Assembly (NCBI GenBank): GCA_963682175.1
Contig: OY821775.1
Location: forward strand, 28,642,053-28,706,052
Direction of reading: 5' to 3'
Origin: Triglochin maritima
Taxonomy: Eukaryota > Streptophyta > Magnoliopsida > Alismatales > Juncaginaceae
Length of the DNA stretch: 64,000 nt
The translations under genes and the position numbers were made by a program. This document shows positions 10,397 to 21,800 of this stretch, in pieces (within the stretch, counting starts at the first letter, position 1; the number at the start of each line of letters is the position of its first letter). The notes beneath the pieces are model-generated. The model saw only the letters and a program-made list of their open reading frames with translations, ran no database searches and was not told the origin of the DNA.

Positions 10397-11421
10397 GGAC
10401 AAGAGGGAGAGGGCGGAGAGAGAAAGGAGAGTGGGAGAAGAAGGAGACGAAGAGAGGGAGAAGAGGGAAGAGGAGGGGAGAGGTGGAGAAGAAAAGAGAG
10501 ACGGAGAGCGAGAATGAGAGATAGAGAAGGGAGAGCTGAGAGTGGAGAAAAGAGGACAAGAAGAGTAGAGAGAGAAGGAGGGGGAGAGAGGAAGAGAAAA
10601 GAGCAGAGGGGAAGAAGGAGGAAGAAGAACGGAGAAGAAGGAAGAGAGAGAGCGAGAGATGGAGGGGAAGAAGGAGGGAGTGGAGAAGAGGATAAGAGGG
10701 AGATAGAGAATGAAGGAGAATAAGAGGGAAGAGGCGTGAGAGAAGGAGAGAGGGCACGAGAGAGGTAGAGAAGCGAGGGAAGGAGGAGAGAAGAGGAAGA
10801 GAGAGAAGGAAGAGAGGGGAAGTAGAGGGGAGAAAGCAGAAGATATATGGGGAGAAGGAGTGGGATAGAAGGAGAGAGAGCGAGAGACGGAGAGAGAGGA
10901 GGAGAAGGGAAAGAGGAGGATAGGGAAGGATAGGAAGAGGGAGAGAGAAGAAGAAGAGAGATGGATAAGAAGGGAGAGGAGAAGGAGAGGGAATCGGAGG
11001 GAGATAGAGATGAAGAGAGGGAGAAGAGAGAATGAGAAGAGGGAAGAGTGGGAGAGAGGTAAAGGAGAGAAGAGAGAGGGGTAGAGAGGTAGTGTGAGAA
11101 ATACAGAGGGAAGGAAGAGACAGAGAGAGAGAGAGAATGGAGAGGAGAGAGAAGGAGAGGGAGAAAAGGAGAAGGGAGAGAAAGCAGGAGAGAGGGAGAT
11201 AAAGAGAGAGGGATAAGGAGAAGAGGGATAAAGGAGGGAGGGAGAGAAGAAAGAGAAAGACGTAGAAGGAGAGAGAAAATGAGAAGGGAGAAGGGAGGAG
11301 GAGAAGGATAATGAGAACGAGAGAGGAGAGAGGAGGGAAGAGAGAGAAGAGGAGAGAAGGAGAGGAGAGGTAGGTAGTGAAGTCAAGGAGAAGAGAGAAG
11401 GGAGGGAGAGAGAAAGACAGA

Positions 11422-11433
11422 GACAGAGAAGAG
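11422..11433 (+). repeat. Left target-site duplication of LINE-B
   Basis: GACAGAGAAGAG, identical to 17801-17812 after the poly(A). In uninterrupted satellite this 12-mer continues directly into AAAAGAGGGATA, as it does at the right junction. Confidence 0.85.
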
Positions 11434-11531
11434 GAAGGGAAGGCAAGCGAGGGAGAGAGGGAGACAAGAGAGAAAAGGAGGAAGGAGTAAGAGAGAGGGG
11501 AAAGAAAGAGAAGGAGGGAGATGTGCGTCCT

Positions 11532-11539
11532 TAGGGTTT
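11532..11539 (+). promoter_or_regulatory. Telobox-like motif in LINE-B 5' UTR
   Basis: TAGGGTTT, the reverse complement of the plant telobox AAACCCTA, about 75 bases before the ORF1 start. It lies in a block (CTTAGGGTTTCTAGGGCC) that resembles the LINE-C block at 51378-51394, although the rest of the two 5' UTRs differ. It may be part of an internal promoter; this is inference. Confidence 0.45.
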
Positions 11540-11627
11540 CTAGGGCCATTTTTCACCATTTTTCTAATTAAATCCACCTAAATCGAGCGTTTTCTTTATT
11601 TTTCCTGCTGTTATGGAGCGTGCTATG

Positions 11628-11943
11628 ATTGTGGGAGTGGTTTCTACCGATTCCTACCTAGATTCATGTCAACAAGATGGAGAAAATGGGGGTCCAAGTT
11701 CGCGGGTTGGGCAACAAAAACAACCACCACAACAACAACAAGAACAACATCCACATCATGCGCAACAAGAAAAGGAGGTGATTCCTCCATCACCTTTGAT
11801 TGTGGGAGTGGTTTCTAATGATTCATACCAAGATTCATGCCAACAACAAGGAGAACATGGGAGTCCAAGGTTGCGGGTAGGGCAGCAACAACAACCAAAA
11901 CAACAACAACGTGCACAAGGAAAGGAGGTGGCTCCTCCATCAC
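11628..11943 (+). repeat. 171-bp in-frame duplication in LINE-B ORF1 N terminus
   Basis: ATTGTGGGAGTGGTTTCTA begins at 11628 and again at 11799, 171 bp (57 codons) apart. Both copies encode VGVVS-DSY-DSCQQ followed by a Gln-rich run and a PPSP end. The copies have diverged at many positions, so the duplication predates this insertion. Confidence 0.8.
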
Positions 11944-12834
11944 CTCCACGAAAGTGGACCGAGCTTTTCACTCCACACCCAAAGCCACGAACGTCGTTGG
12001 AGTTTGTTCCACCAATGGAGCGTGGAGGAGCAAAGGTGGCAGCCATTACATGTGAGGATATGGAGGAAGCACTAGGTGCATGGAAGAAGGTGCTAATGGG
12101 GTCGTTTGTGGGGTTCAACCCTCACCTTCCCACCCTTGAGAAGCATCTCACCAAGCTATGGAGGGTGTCCGGGTCCTTGGAGATTGTTAGGCGAGGGGGC
12201 AACATGATGATCTTCCGGTTCACTTAGGATTCCGACCGGCGCTTTGCTCTAGAGAATGGGCCATGGTTCGTCAAGGGGGCGCCTCTCATACTCAAGCCAT
12301 GGTCGGCCGAGAAGAAGGACCAAGACAAAATTGGGGCTGCCCGATTTGGATTCGCTTCCCCGAGCTCGACCTCAAATTTTGGTCGAGGAAGCTCATTGGA
12401 ACCCTTGCTAGTGTCTTAGGCAACCCACTCTTCATGGATGAGAACACGGCGATGGGGAGAAGGCTTGCATATGCTCGGGTTTGCATTGAAGTCCAAGGTA
12501 CCTTTGATTATCCACCACATGTCCTTGTTGCAAATGAGAGGGAAGAAGGAGAGGTGGTGCGAGTTGAGTACGAATGGAAGCCACCATATTGCTCACTTTG
12601 CTCCACCTTTGGACATAATGAAGGTGTGTGCAAGGATGGGGGATCACGAAATATGGGAAAGAAAGCATGGGTAGTGAAGGGAACCAACACAAAGGAGGGA
12701 CGTAGGGGTGGTGAGGGGCACGAAAGCATGCATGGAACCCTACCAAAGGAGCTTGAGGTTGAAGAGGGAACTAGAGGAGAAAGGAGGAAGCTAGAGGTTG
12801 AAGAAGAGGGCCCACATACGAAGGAGAATGGTGG

Positions 12835-13474
12835 TGTGGATGGTCCACATGAGGCAAACGAAGAGGGTTGGTCGTTGGTAGGTGGGAGAAGAGGTCCAAA
12901 TGGGGAAAATCACGTGAAGGCTATATATAGGAGGGATGAAGGCAACTTTCCACCCACTACAAGGGTTGGGGAAAGCTTGCAACGGTCTCCAACACTTCTT
13001 GTCTCTTGTGGGGCTGAAAGTACACTAGGGGAAGTGGATTTTAATGGCAAGGACAAGGAGGTACCATTAGCATGCATAATGGGAAGGGAGAAAGGCCTTT
13101 TTCGTCACATACAAATGGGGAAGGGCTTCAACCAATGGAACAAGAGATGAGTGGTGTGTATGGTCCACATGAGGCAAACGAAGAGGGTTGGTCGTTGGTA
13201 GGTGGGAGAAGAGGTCCAAATGGGGAAAATCACGTGAAGGCTATATATAGGAGGGGACAAGGCAACTTTCCACCCACTACCAAGGTTGGGGAAAGCTTGC
13301 AACGGTCTCCAACACTTCTTGTCTCTTGTGGGGCTGGAAGTACACTAGGGGAAGTGGATTGTAATGGCAAGGACAAGGAGGTACCATTAGCATGCATAAT
13401 GGGAAGGGAGAAATGCCTTTTTCGTCACATACAAATGGGGAAGGGTTTCAACCAATGGAACAAGAGATGAGTGG
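12835..13474 (+). repeat. 320-bp tandem duplication in LINE-B ORF1 hinge
   Basis: Two direct copies, 12835-13154 and 13155-13474, each ending AAGAGATGAGTGG and differing at only a few positions. Because 320 is not divisible by three, the duplication changes the frame: the same residues (PHEANEEGWSLVGGRRG) are read in two different frames. Confidence 0.88.
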
Positions 13475-14020
13475 AGGGGCAAAAGGAAGTGGAAGTTTGG
13501 CTCACCTAATGGGACAAAAGGTGAGTGGAGGGGATGAGGTGAGTGGGGAGTTGCATCTCATCCATGTGTTAGGGGAGGTAGAATCCGAAATTGAGGGTGC
13601 ACCAAAGGGAGGGGGTGTTTGTGGAAATTTGCATGGAAAGAGTGTGCATGGGGCGTGTGGATCCATGGAAACACGTGATTTTGATGTGGGGAAGGAAAAT
13701 GCAAAGCATGGGAGGATGAAGGTGTCGCATGCATCACCATGCAAGACCCCTACGACTTTGTGCTCTCCAAATAAATATGATGTGTTGGCCTCATGTGGGG
13801 AGGAAAGTGTGCACGAAAAAGAAGGCGGAAGGATGGAGGAGGAGGTTTCTAGTGGAATGGAAGTAGGCTTGGCAAGCATATTGCACTCCCCCCCATCTTC
13901 GGTTGATCTAGAGAATGCCTCTCCTCCGGACACATTTAGGCATGTGCGAGAAGGTGAATTGGTGAAACGAAAGAAAGCAAGCAAGGGTATGAAGGGACCT
14001 CGGTCCCCTCCACCACAATC

Positions 14021-17000
14021 ATGAAGCTACTTTGTTGGAACGTGCGGGGTGCCAATCTCTCGGGGCGCACACATATGTTTCGTAGCAAAATAAGACGAGA
14101 GAATCCGGATGTGGTTTGCTTTGTTGAGCACAAAGTGAAGAGCGGTAAACTCCCAAATTTTGCACGTGCGGTGTGGGGAAATGGGAGGTGGTGCACGAAT
14201 AATGATGTGTGTCCATGTGGTCGAATCATAATCATGTGGAAGGAGGAGGTGATAAAGATGGAACGACAAAGCGCATCGAGTCAATATATTCAAATGAGAG
14301 GGGAAGTATGCGCAAATGGGGTCAATGTGGATCTTTTTGTCATCTATGGTGCAAACAACTACTTGGAGAGGAGAAGATTGTGGGAGGATGTTAAAGCTAG
14401 TCGACCACCTATGGACACCCTTTGGTTGGTGGTAGGTGATTTTAATTGTATTCGGTGGGATCACGAAAAGAGTGGAGGCGGGGGGTTCAATTTGAGGGCC
14501 ATGAAGGACTTCAATGAGTTCATCGAGGAATCCGCGTTGTTGGAGGTGCGCACGGTTGGGGAGGAGTTTACTTGTTCTAATTCGTCGAGGGGAGTGGGAC
14601 GAATCGAGACACGGATTGATCGAGCGTTGTGCTCCAAGGAATGGGTGGAGTGCTTTCCGGAATGCTTTTGCACGGTTGGGAAGAATGAACTAAGTGATCA
14701 CCGACCATTGGTGGTTAGATGTCACCATGAGGGCGTGAAGAAAAAGAAGGTGTTCCGGTTTGTGAATGCATGGACAAGAGAGGATGACTTTCTTGACGTC
14801 GTCCGGAAAGCTTGGGGAGTGTATGTGGAAGGCACACCAATGTTCAAAGTGGTGGGCAAGCTTGATGAGGTGCGAGAGGCGCTAAAAAATTGGGCTAAAG
14901 AGAAATTCGGAAATACGAACGAATGGGCAAGCAAGGCGAGGGAGGCACTTGAGGAAGTTAGGAGAAAACTCATGGTAGATCCAACCTCGACTAGTCTTGT
15001 GGCTCAAGAACAAGCATGCATAGAAGACTTCACACGAGCTTTGTCCTTTGAGGAGTCACTTGTGCGACAAAAGTCACGAATCCAATGGTTGAGTGAAGGT
15101 GACTCCAACTCTCGGTTCTTCCATGCAACTTTGCGTGTACGAAGGGCGATCAATACTATAAGATGCGTGGAGGAGGGGGGCGAGGTGATTGAAGAGGAGG
15201 GTGCCATCCGGGAGGCGTTTCGGAATCAATTTGCTAAGCTCTTCTCCAACCGAGCCCCAACGACCCCATTATTTCCTAACGTTTGTTTCCCTTGTCTTAC
15301 TAGGTCCGAGGGTGACTTCCTCACCCATGCCGTGTCCGAGGAGGAGTTGGAAGGGGTGGTGATGAGAAGCAATGATGATAAGGCACCGGGGCCGTATGGT
15401 TTCAATGCACGATTTTTTAAAGCCTCTTGGTCGGTGATAAAGAAGGAGGTGTTCAATGGTGTTGCATCCGCAATGAGGGACATGAAGATTCTCAAACGTC
15501 TCAACTACACATCCATAACGCTTATACCGAAGAAGACTACTCCCAAGTGCGTTGGTGACTATAGGCCCATCTCCTTATGCAATATGCTATACCGGTTCAT
15601 GTCGAAGATTATGGCAAATCGCTTGAAGAATCTCTTGCCACGTTTAGTAGGAGAGGAGCAAAGCGCGTTTGTCAAGGGGTGCAACATTGGGGACAATATC
15701 CTCTTGGCACATGAGTTGTGCCATAATATGCACCTAGACGTGGGAAGGGGACGTATGAGCCTACAACTTGACCTTAGGAAGGCATACGATTCACTTTCTT
15801 GGGACTTCTTGGATGCGGTTCTTGAACGCTTTGCTTTTCCCTCGAAATGGAGAAGGTGGGTGAAGGCTTGTGTGAGAGCATCCTTTGTGGTCAACGTGAA
15901 TGGCAAGAATTCAGATTCATTTGTGGCAACCAACATGCTTAGGCAAGGGGACCCGATGGCACCTTACCTCTTCGTACTTAGCATGGAGGTCCTTAGTACC
16001 CTTATAAAGGAGGAGGTGGCTGCCGGTCGACTCACCCCACTAAGGTGTGGAAGAGAACGGGTGTCCCATCTCTTATTTGCCGATGATGTGATGATTTTCG
16101 CCGAAGCTACAAAGGAGAATGCGGTCACCATTAAGCGCATCATGGACAATTTTGGAGCTATGTCGGGCCTTAAACTAAATACGGAGAAGAGCAACCTATT
16201 CTTGGGAGGGGACCATAAGGATAAAGAATGGATCGCTCAATTTCTTCAAATGAAACCGGCGGTCCTACCGGTTAGGTACCTTGGATTACCTTTGATATCA
16301 TCCCGTTTGAGTAAGAGATATTGCCACAGCCTTGTGGAGAAGGTGAGGGCCAAGTTAAGTGAGTGGAGGAGAGGATTTCTTTCTATGGCGGGACGGGTGG
16401 AGTTGGTTAGGAGTGTACTTGTCTCCTTTAGTGTATTTTGGACCTCGGCCTTCTACATGCCACGAAGCATCTTGCATGAGATTGAGCGTATCATGAAGCA
16501 CTTCATTTGGGGGGGAGAAAAGAAGATGGTGCTTGTTGCGTGGAAGGATATATGCACTACAAAGCTCGAGGGTGGGCTTGGCCTTCGTCGACTCACCGAG
16601 TGGAATGATGCCGGGTTGATGCGTTTATTTTGGTTGGTTGCGTCAAACCAGCCATCACTTTGGGTGACGGCCATCCGAAGCAAGTATTTACGCAACAAGA
16701 GTGTATGGCATGCTCGACCACCAACTAGTTGCTCTTGGGCTTGGAGAGGCATACTACGACTCCAAGCTAAAGCACGGGATACATTCTTTTTTGAGATTGG
16801 GGACGGCACAAATGTGCGCTTCTTTGAGGACCCTTGGTGTGGGAGGCCCTTCATTTGCGAGGAGCAAGGCTCTAGGTTCCAATATGATATGGGGGTACCC
16901 ATGGACACACGGGTATCTCACTTTTTGGGAGAGGATGGATGGAGGCTGCCATTCCCTAAGTCTCTCTTCATGGAGGAACTTTGGGAAAGGGTGCGAGGCA

Positions 17001-17608
17001 TAAAGATTACGGGGGGAGAGGACGTGCTTTGTTGGGAGGAAAGTAGAAGGAAGGCCTTCTCCCTTAAGGCCGCATGGAGCTTAGTTCGAAGAGAGGGGCC
17101 ACACGTGGGCTGGTCCCATGGGGTGTGGCACCCTCTTGCCATACCTCGAGTCTCCTTATGTTTGTGGAGAGCCATGAGAAGCCGGCTCCCTACTATGGAT
17201 TTACTTTGGGCACGACATACACATGTGATCTCCCGGTGTGCGCTTTGCATGTGTGCGGGGGAGAGTGTGGAGCATCTATTTTGGGAGTGTAGCTTCTCAA
17301 AACAAGTGTGGCATGGAATTCTTGAAGTATTGCGGATCCGCGGATTGGGACATGCTTAAATTCATGAAGAACTAGAAAGGATCACATTGGCTTCAAGGAG
17401 TACGTTGGACAAGCACATGGCACGACTAGCATATGGTAGCACAATTTACCTACTTTGGCAAGAAAGGAATATGCGTGTGATGGAGGGGCAGCAAAGACCG
17501 GCGTCCATTGTGATACATAACATCAAGGAGATGGTGCGATTAAAGGCCATGGTGAGCAAGCGAAATGATCATATAGTGTGCGAAGAGATTAAAGTGAGAT
17601 GGTTGTAA
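14021..17608 (+). pseudogene. LINE-B ORF2, nearly intact: endonuclease, reverse transcriptase, zf-RVT; one late stop
   Basis: An open frame of 1112 codons runs from ATG 14021 to TAA 17357-17359. The same frame then continues for 83 codons to 17608 with typical ORF2 C-terminal sequence (LAYGSTIYLLWQERN), so the TAA is a premature stop. Endonuclease: N7, E36, GDFN at 139-142, D200, and S-D-H at 225-227. Reverse transcriptase: FADD at 686-689 with RQGDP upstream. zf-RVT: CALCMCAGESVEHLFWEC near 1080-1100. Odd residues: Y in APGPYGF where LINE-A and LINE-C have D; C in FTCSNSS where the others have W; M in NMLRQGDP where they have G. I see no RNase H domain. The start codon overlaps the ORF1 stop as ATGA, suggesting coupled re-initiation. 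Confidence 0.93.
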
Positions 17609-17764
17609 TATGACTTACCCGTGTGTGGGGAGCATAATGTATTGTTTCTTTTGGTAGGATAGACACGTTGCTAATGCGGAATTGGCATGAATTTGTATCC
17701 GATTATGCATACTAGCATAATCCGAATTTGTAATTTTCAGCACTTGTGTGCTATATATACACAT

Positions 17765-17778
17765 GGAGGCTCGCCTCC
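17765..17778 (+). other. 3'-terminal hairpin of LINE-B
   Basis: GGAGGCTCGCCTCC, a near-perfect palindrome 14 bases before the A-tail, followed by CTTTTTGCCTTGC. LINE-C has GAGGCCAAGCCTC in the same position. It probably helps ORF2 recognise the RNA 3' end, as known for stringent-type LINEs; this is inference here. Confidence 0.6.
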
Positions 17779-17800
17779 CTTTTTGCCTTGCAAAAAAAAA

Positions 17801-17812
17801 GACAGAGAAGAG
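17801..17812 (+). repeat. Right target-site duplication of LINE-B
   Basis: GACAGAGAAGAG immediately after the A9 tail; identical to 11422-11433. Confidence 0.85.
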
Positions 17813-18695
17813 AAAAGAGGGATAAGGATTGGGAGAGAAGAGAGAAGGACAGAGACAGAGAAGAGAAAGGAGGGATAGGGATTGGGAGAGAAGAGAGAAG
17901 GAGAATAGGAAAGAGGTGAGAGAGATGGGAAGAGAGAGGAGGGAGAAGAAGGGAGAGAGATCGAGAGGAGTAGAAGGAGTTAGTGGGGGAGGGGGATAAG
18001 AAGGAGAGGGGTAAGAGGGAGATAGAGAAGGAGAAAGAGGAGAGCAAGGATAAGAGGAGAGAGAGAGATAAGAAGAGCGAGAAGGAGAGAGGAGAGAGGG
18101 AGGGGAACGAGAGGGAGATGACGAGATAAAGAAGGGACGGTGAGAGAAAAGAGGAGACTAGAGGGGGAACGAGAGGAGACGGAGGGACAAGAGAAGGAGA
18201 GAGAAAGCGGGAGAGAGAAAGAGAGGGGAGGAGAGAGAGGGAGGGGGAGAAGAGGGAGGGGACGAGAGGAGACAGAGGGATGAGAGGAGAGAGAAGAGAA
18301 GTAGAGAGAAAGCGGAGGATAGGAAGAGAGGGAGAAGAGGGGAGAGAGAGAAGAAGAAGAAGAAGAAGGATAGAGGAGGAGAGGTTGAACGAGAGAATGA
18401 GAAGAGGATAGAGAAGGAAAGGAGGAGGAGAGGGAATAGGGAAGGGAACGTGATAGAGAAGGGAGGGTAGAGATAGAGAGTGAGAGAGATAGAGGAGGAG
18501 AGACGAACCAGGAGAGGAGAGAGATAAGGAGAAAGAGAAGGGGAGAGGAGGAGAGAAAAGGGAGAAGGGAGTGAGTGATAAAAGAAAGATGACGGAAGAG
18601 GATAGGAGAGAGGAGAAGAGGGAGAAGGGGAGAGGAGAAGGGAGAGAGAGAACGGGAAGAGGAGCAATGAAGGGAAGGAGGAGATAGAGAGAGAA

Positions 18696-18819
18696 GGTGT
18701 CCCCCCTCCTTCTCATCCTCCCTCTACTCCTTTAGTTCCCTTCTCGTTATCCTCTCTCTTCTTCTCCTTCTCCCCCTCTCACTCCTCTCTTCCTTCTATC
18801 CATGTAAGGATAACGAGAG
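18696..18819. repeat. Pyrimidine island 3
   Basis: Complete, with both arms. Private change: CTTTAG where the others have CTCTAG. Confidence 0.9.
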
Positions 18820-21800
18820 AAGGAGAGAGTAAGAGGGAGATATACGAGGAGAAGAGGGAAGAGGAGAGAGAGGGGAAAAGAGGGAAGAGAGTCAAGAAGA
18901 AGAAGAGAGAAGGAAGAGGGAGAGAGAAGGAGAGAATAGGGAAGGAGAGAGGAAACGAGAGAAGAGGAGATAGAGAAGGGAGAGCAGAGAGAGGAGAGAG
19001 GAGATAGAGAATGGAGAGAAGGGAGAGAGGAGAGGGAAAAAGGGGAAGCGAGCGACAGAAGGAGAGGGAGAGAGTAGAAGAAGAGAGAAGGAGAGAGGAT
19101 AAGGAGAGAGTTAGAAGGATAAGGAGAGAGGGAACGAGTGAGAAGGAGAAGCGAAAGTGGATAAGAGGGAGAACGAGAGAGAATGAGAAAAGGAGAAGCG
19201 AGAGGATGCGAGATGAGGAGAGACAGAAAGAGAGAGAGAGGGACAAGAGGGAGAGGGCGGAGAGAGAAAGGAGAGTGGGAGAAGAAGGAGACGAAGAGAA
19301 GGAGAAGAGGGAAGGGGAGGGGAGAGGTGGAGAAGAAAAGAGAGACGGAGAGCGAGAATGAGAGATAGAGAAGGGAGAGATGAGAGTGGAGAAAAGAGGA
19401 CAAGAAGAGTAGAGAGAGAAGGAGGGGGGAGAGAGGAAGAGAAAAGAGTAGAGGGGAGAGAAGGAAGAAAGGATAAAGAAGGGAAAGGGAGGGAAAAGGA
19501 GAAACGAGAGAAGTAGAGGGAGGAGAGAGGACGGAGAAGAAGGAAGAGAGAGAGCGAGAGATGGAGGGGAAGAAGGAGGGAGTGGAGAAGAGGATAAGAG
19601 GGAGATAGAGAATGAAGGAGAATAAGAGGGAAGAGGCGTGAGAGAAGGAGAGAGGGCATGAGAGAGGTAGAGAAGCGAGGGAAGGAGGAGAGAAGAGGAA
19701 GAGAGAGAGGGAAGAGAGGGGAAGTAGAGGGGAGAAAGGAGAAGATATATGGGGAGAAGGAGTGGGATAGAAGGAGAGAGAGCGAGAGACGGAGAGAGAG
19801 GAGGAGAAGGGAAAGAGGAGGATAGGGAAGGATAGGAAGAGGGAGAGAGAAGAAGAAGAGAGATGGATAAGAAGGGAGAGGAGAAGGAGAGGGAATCGGA
19901 GGGAGATAGAGATGAAGAGAGGGAGAAGAGAGAAGGAGAAGAGGGAATGGAGAGGAGAGAGAAGGAGAGGGAGAAGGAGAGGGAATCGGAGGGAGATAGA
20001 GATGAAGAGAGGGAGAAGAGGGAAGAGTGGGAGAGAGGTAAAGGAGAGAAGAGAGAGGGGTAGCGAGGTAGTGTGAGAAATACAGAGGGAAGGAAGAGAC
20101 GGAGAGAGAGAGAATGGAGAGGAGAGAGAAGGAGAGGGAGAAAAGGAGAAGGGAGAGAAAGCAGGAGAGAGGGAGACAAAGAGAGAGGGATAAGGAGAAG
20201 AGGGATAAAGGAGGGAGGGAGAGAAGAAAGAGAAAGACGGAGAAGGAGAGAGAAAATGAGAAGGGAGAAGGGAGGAGGAGAAGGATAATGAGAACGAGAG
20301 AGGAGGGAAGAGAGAGAAGAGGAGAGAAGGAGAGGAGAGGTAGGTAGAGAAGTCAAGGAGAAGAGAGAAGTGAGGGAGAGAGAGAGAAGGACAGAGACAG
20401 AGAAGAGAAAAGAGGGATAGGGATTGGGAGAGAAGAGAGAAGGACAGAGACAGAGAAGAGAAAGGAGGGATAGGGATTGGGAGAGAAGAGAGAAGGAGAA
20501 TATGAAAGAGGTGAGAGAGATGGGAAGAGAGAGAGGAGGGAGAAGAAGGGAGAGAGATCGAGAGGAGTAGAAGGAGTTAGTGGGGGAGGGGGATAAGAAG
20601 GAGAGGGGTAAGAGGGAGATAGAGAAGGAGAAAGAGGAGAGCAAGGATAAGAGGAGAGAGAGATAAGAAGAGCGAGAAGGAGAGAGGAGAGAGGGAGGGG
20701 AACGAGAGGGAGATGACGAGATAAAGAAGGGACGGTGAGAGAAAAGAGGAGACTAGAGGGCGAACGAGAGGAGACGGAGGGACAAGAGAAGGAGAGAGAA
20801 AGCGGGAGAGAGAAGGAGAGGGGAGGAGAGAGAGGGAGGGGGAGAAGAGGGAGGGGACGAGTGAGAAGGAGAAGAGAAAGTGGATAAGAGGGAGAACGAG
20901 AGAGAATGAGAAAAGGAGAAGCGAGAGGATGCGAGATGAGGAGAGACAGAAAGAGAGAGAGAGGGACAAGAGGGAGAGGGCGGAGAGAGAAAGGAGAGTG
21001 GGAGAAGAAGGAGACGAAGAGAAGGAGAAGAGGGAAGAGGAGGGGAGAGGTGGAGAAGAAAAGAGAGACGGAGAGCGAGAATGAGAGATAGAGAAGGGAG
21101 AGATGAGAGTGGAGAAAAGAGGACAAGAAGAGTAGAGAGAGAAGGAGGGGGGAGAGAGGAAGAGAAAAGAGTAGAGGGGAGAGAAGGAAGAGGGGATAAA
21201 GAAGGGAAAGGGAGGGAAAAGGAGAAACGAGAGAAGTAGAGGGAGGATAGAGGACGGAGAAGTAGGAAGAGAGAGAGCGAGAGATGGAGGGGAAGAAGGA
21301 GGGAGTGGAGAAGAGGATAAGAGGGAGATAGAGAATGAAGGAAATAAGAGGGAAGAGGCGTGAGAGAAGGAGAGAGGGCACGAGAGAGGTAGAGAAGCGA
21401 GGGAAGGAGGAGAGAAGAGGAAGAGAGAGAGGGAAGAGAGGGGAAGTAGAGGGGAGAAAGGAGAAGATATATGGGGAGAAGGAGTGGGATAGAAGGAGAG
21501 AGAGCGAGAGACGGAGAGAGAGGAGGAGAAGGGAAAGAGGAGGATAGGGAAGGATAGGAAGAGGGAGAGAGAAGAAGAAGGGAGATGGATAAGAAGGGAG
21601 AGGAGAAGGAGAGGGAATCAGAGGGAGATAGAGATGAAGAGAGGGAGAAGAGAGAAGGAGAAGAGGGAAGAGTGGGAGAGAGGTAAAGGAGAGAAGAGAG
21701 AGGGGTAGAGAGGTAGTGTGAGAAATACAGAGGGAAGGAAGAGACGGAGAGAGAGAGAGAATGGAGAGGAGAGAGAAGGAGAGGGAGAAAAGGAGAAGGG

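Larger units (their letters stand above)
7559..11433 (+). repeat. Polypurine satellite array, segment 2
   Basis: G and A only, apart from one pyrimidine island at 9825. The first 16 bases are the right E1 target-site duplication and the last 12 (11422-11433) are the left LINE-B one. Island spacing from 5832 is 3993 bp, or about 2563 bp once E1 and its duplicated target site are removed. From about 8218 onward it shares rare variants with the array right of LINE-C, for example CGACAGAGACAGAAAAG (8955 and 59011) and the CTCTTTCTAATCC island form, so those two stretches share recent ancestry. No gene seen. Confidence 0.93.
11613..14024 (+). pseudogene. LINE-B ORF1 pseudogene: DUF4283-like domain plus zinc knuckle
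   Basis: ORF1 of plant LINEs binds element RNA. The ATG at 11613 is followed by a glutamine-rich N terminus with a 57-residue internal duplication. A DUF4283-like domain runs from about 11950 to 12600 (KWTELF, LPTLEKHL, GPWFVKGAPL, PIWIRFPEL, SGRRLAYARV-like segments) and ends in the knuckle CSLCSTFGHNEGVC (12590-12631). A variable hinge follows, then the C-terminal SPPSSVDLENASPP motif. Disruptions are a TAG at 12225-12227, a 1-base frameshift near 12335, and a 320-bp tandem duplication (12835-13474) that is not a multiple of three. The last frame ends in TGA at 14022-14024, overlapping the ORF2 ATG. Confidence 0.85.
11434..17800 (+). mobile_element. LINE-B, full-length L1-type non-LTR retrotransposon
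   Basis: A 6.37-kb element with every expected part: a GA-rich 5' leader, 5' UTR with a telobox-like motif, ORF1 (11613-14024), ORF2 (14021-17608), about 190 bp of 3' UTR with a terminal hairpin (17765-17778), and an A9 tail at 17792-17800. Perfect 12-bp target-site duplications flank it. ORF1 is disrupted, while ORF2 has a single late stop, so this is the best-preserved ORF2 in the window. Its A-tail lies on the purine strand. The satellite spacing across it (8871 bp) becomes about 2.49 kb when the element and one target copy are removed. Confidence 0.94.

Noticed and set aside
17608..17760. RNase H domain after LINE-B ORF2
   Set aside because: The frame ends at 17608 shortly after the C-terminal ORF2 tail; the remaining 190 bp is 3' UTR and too short for RNase H.
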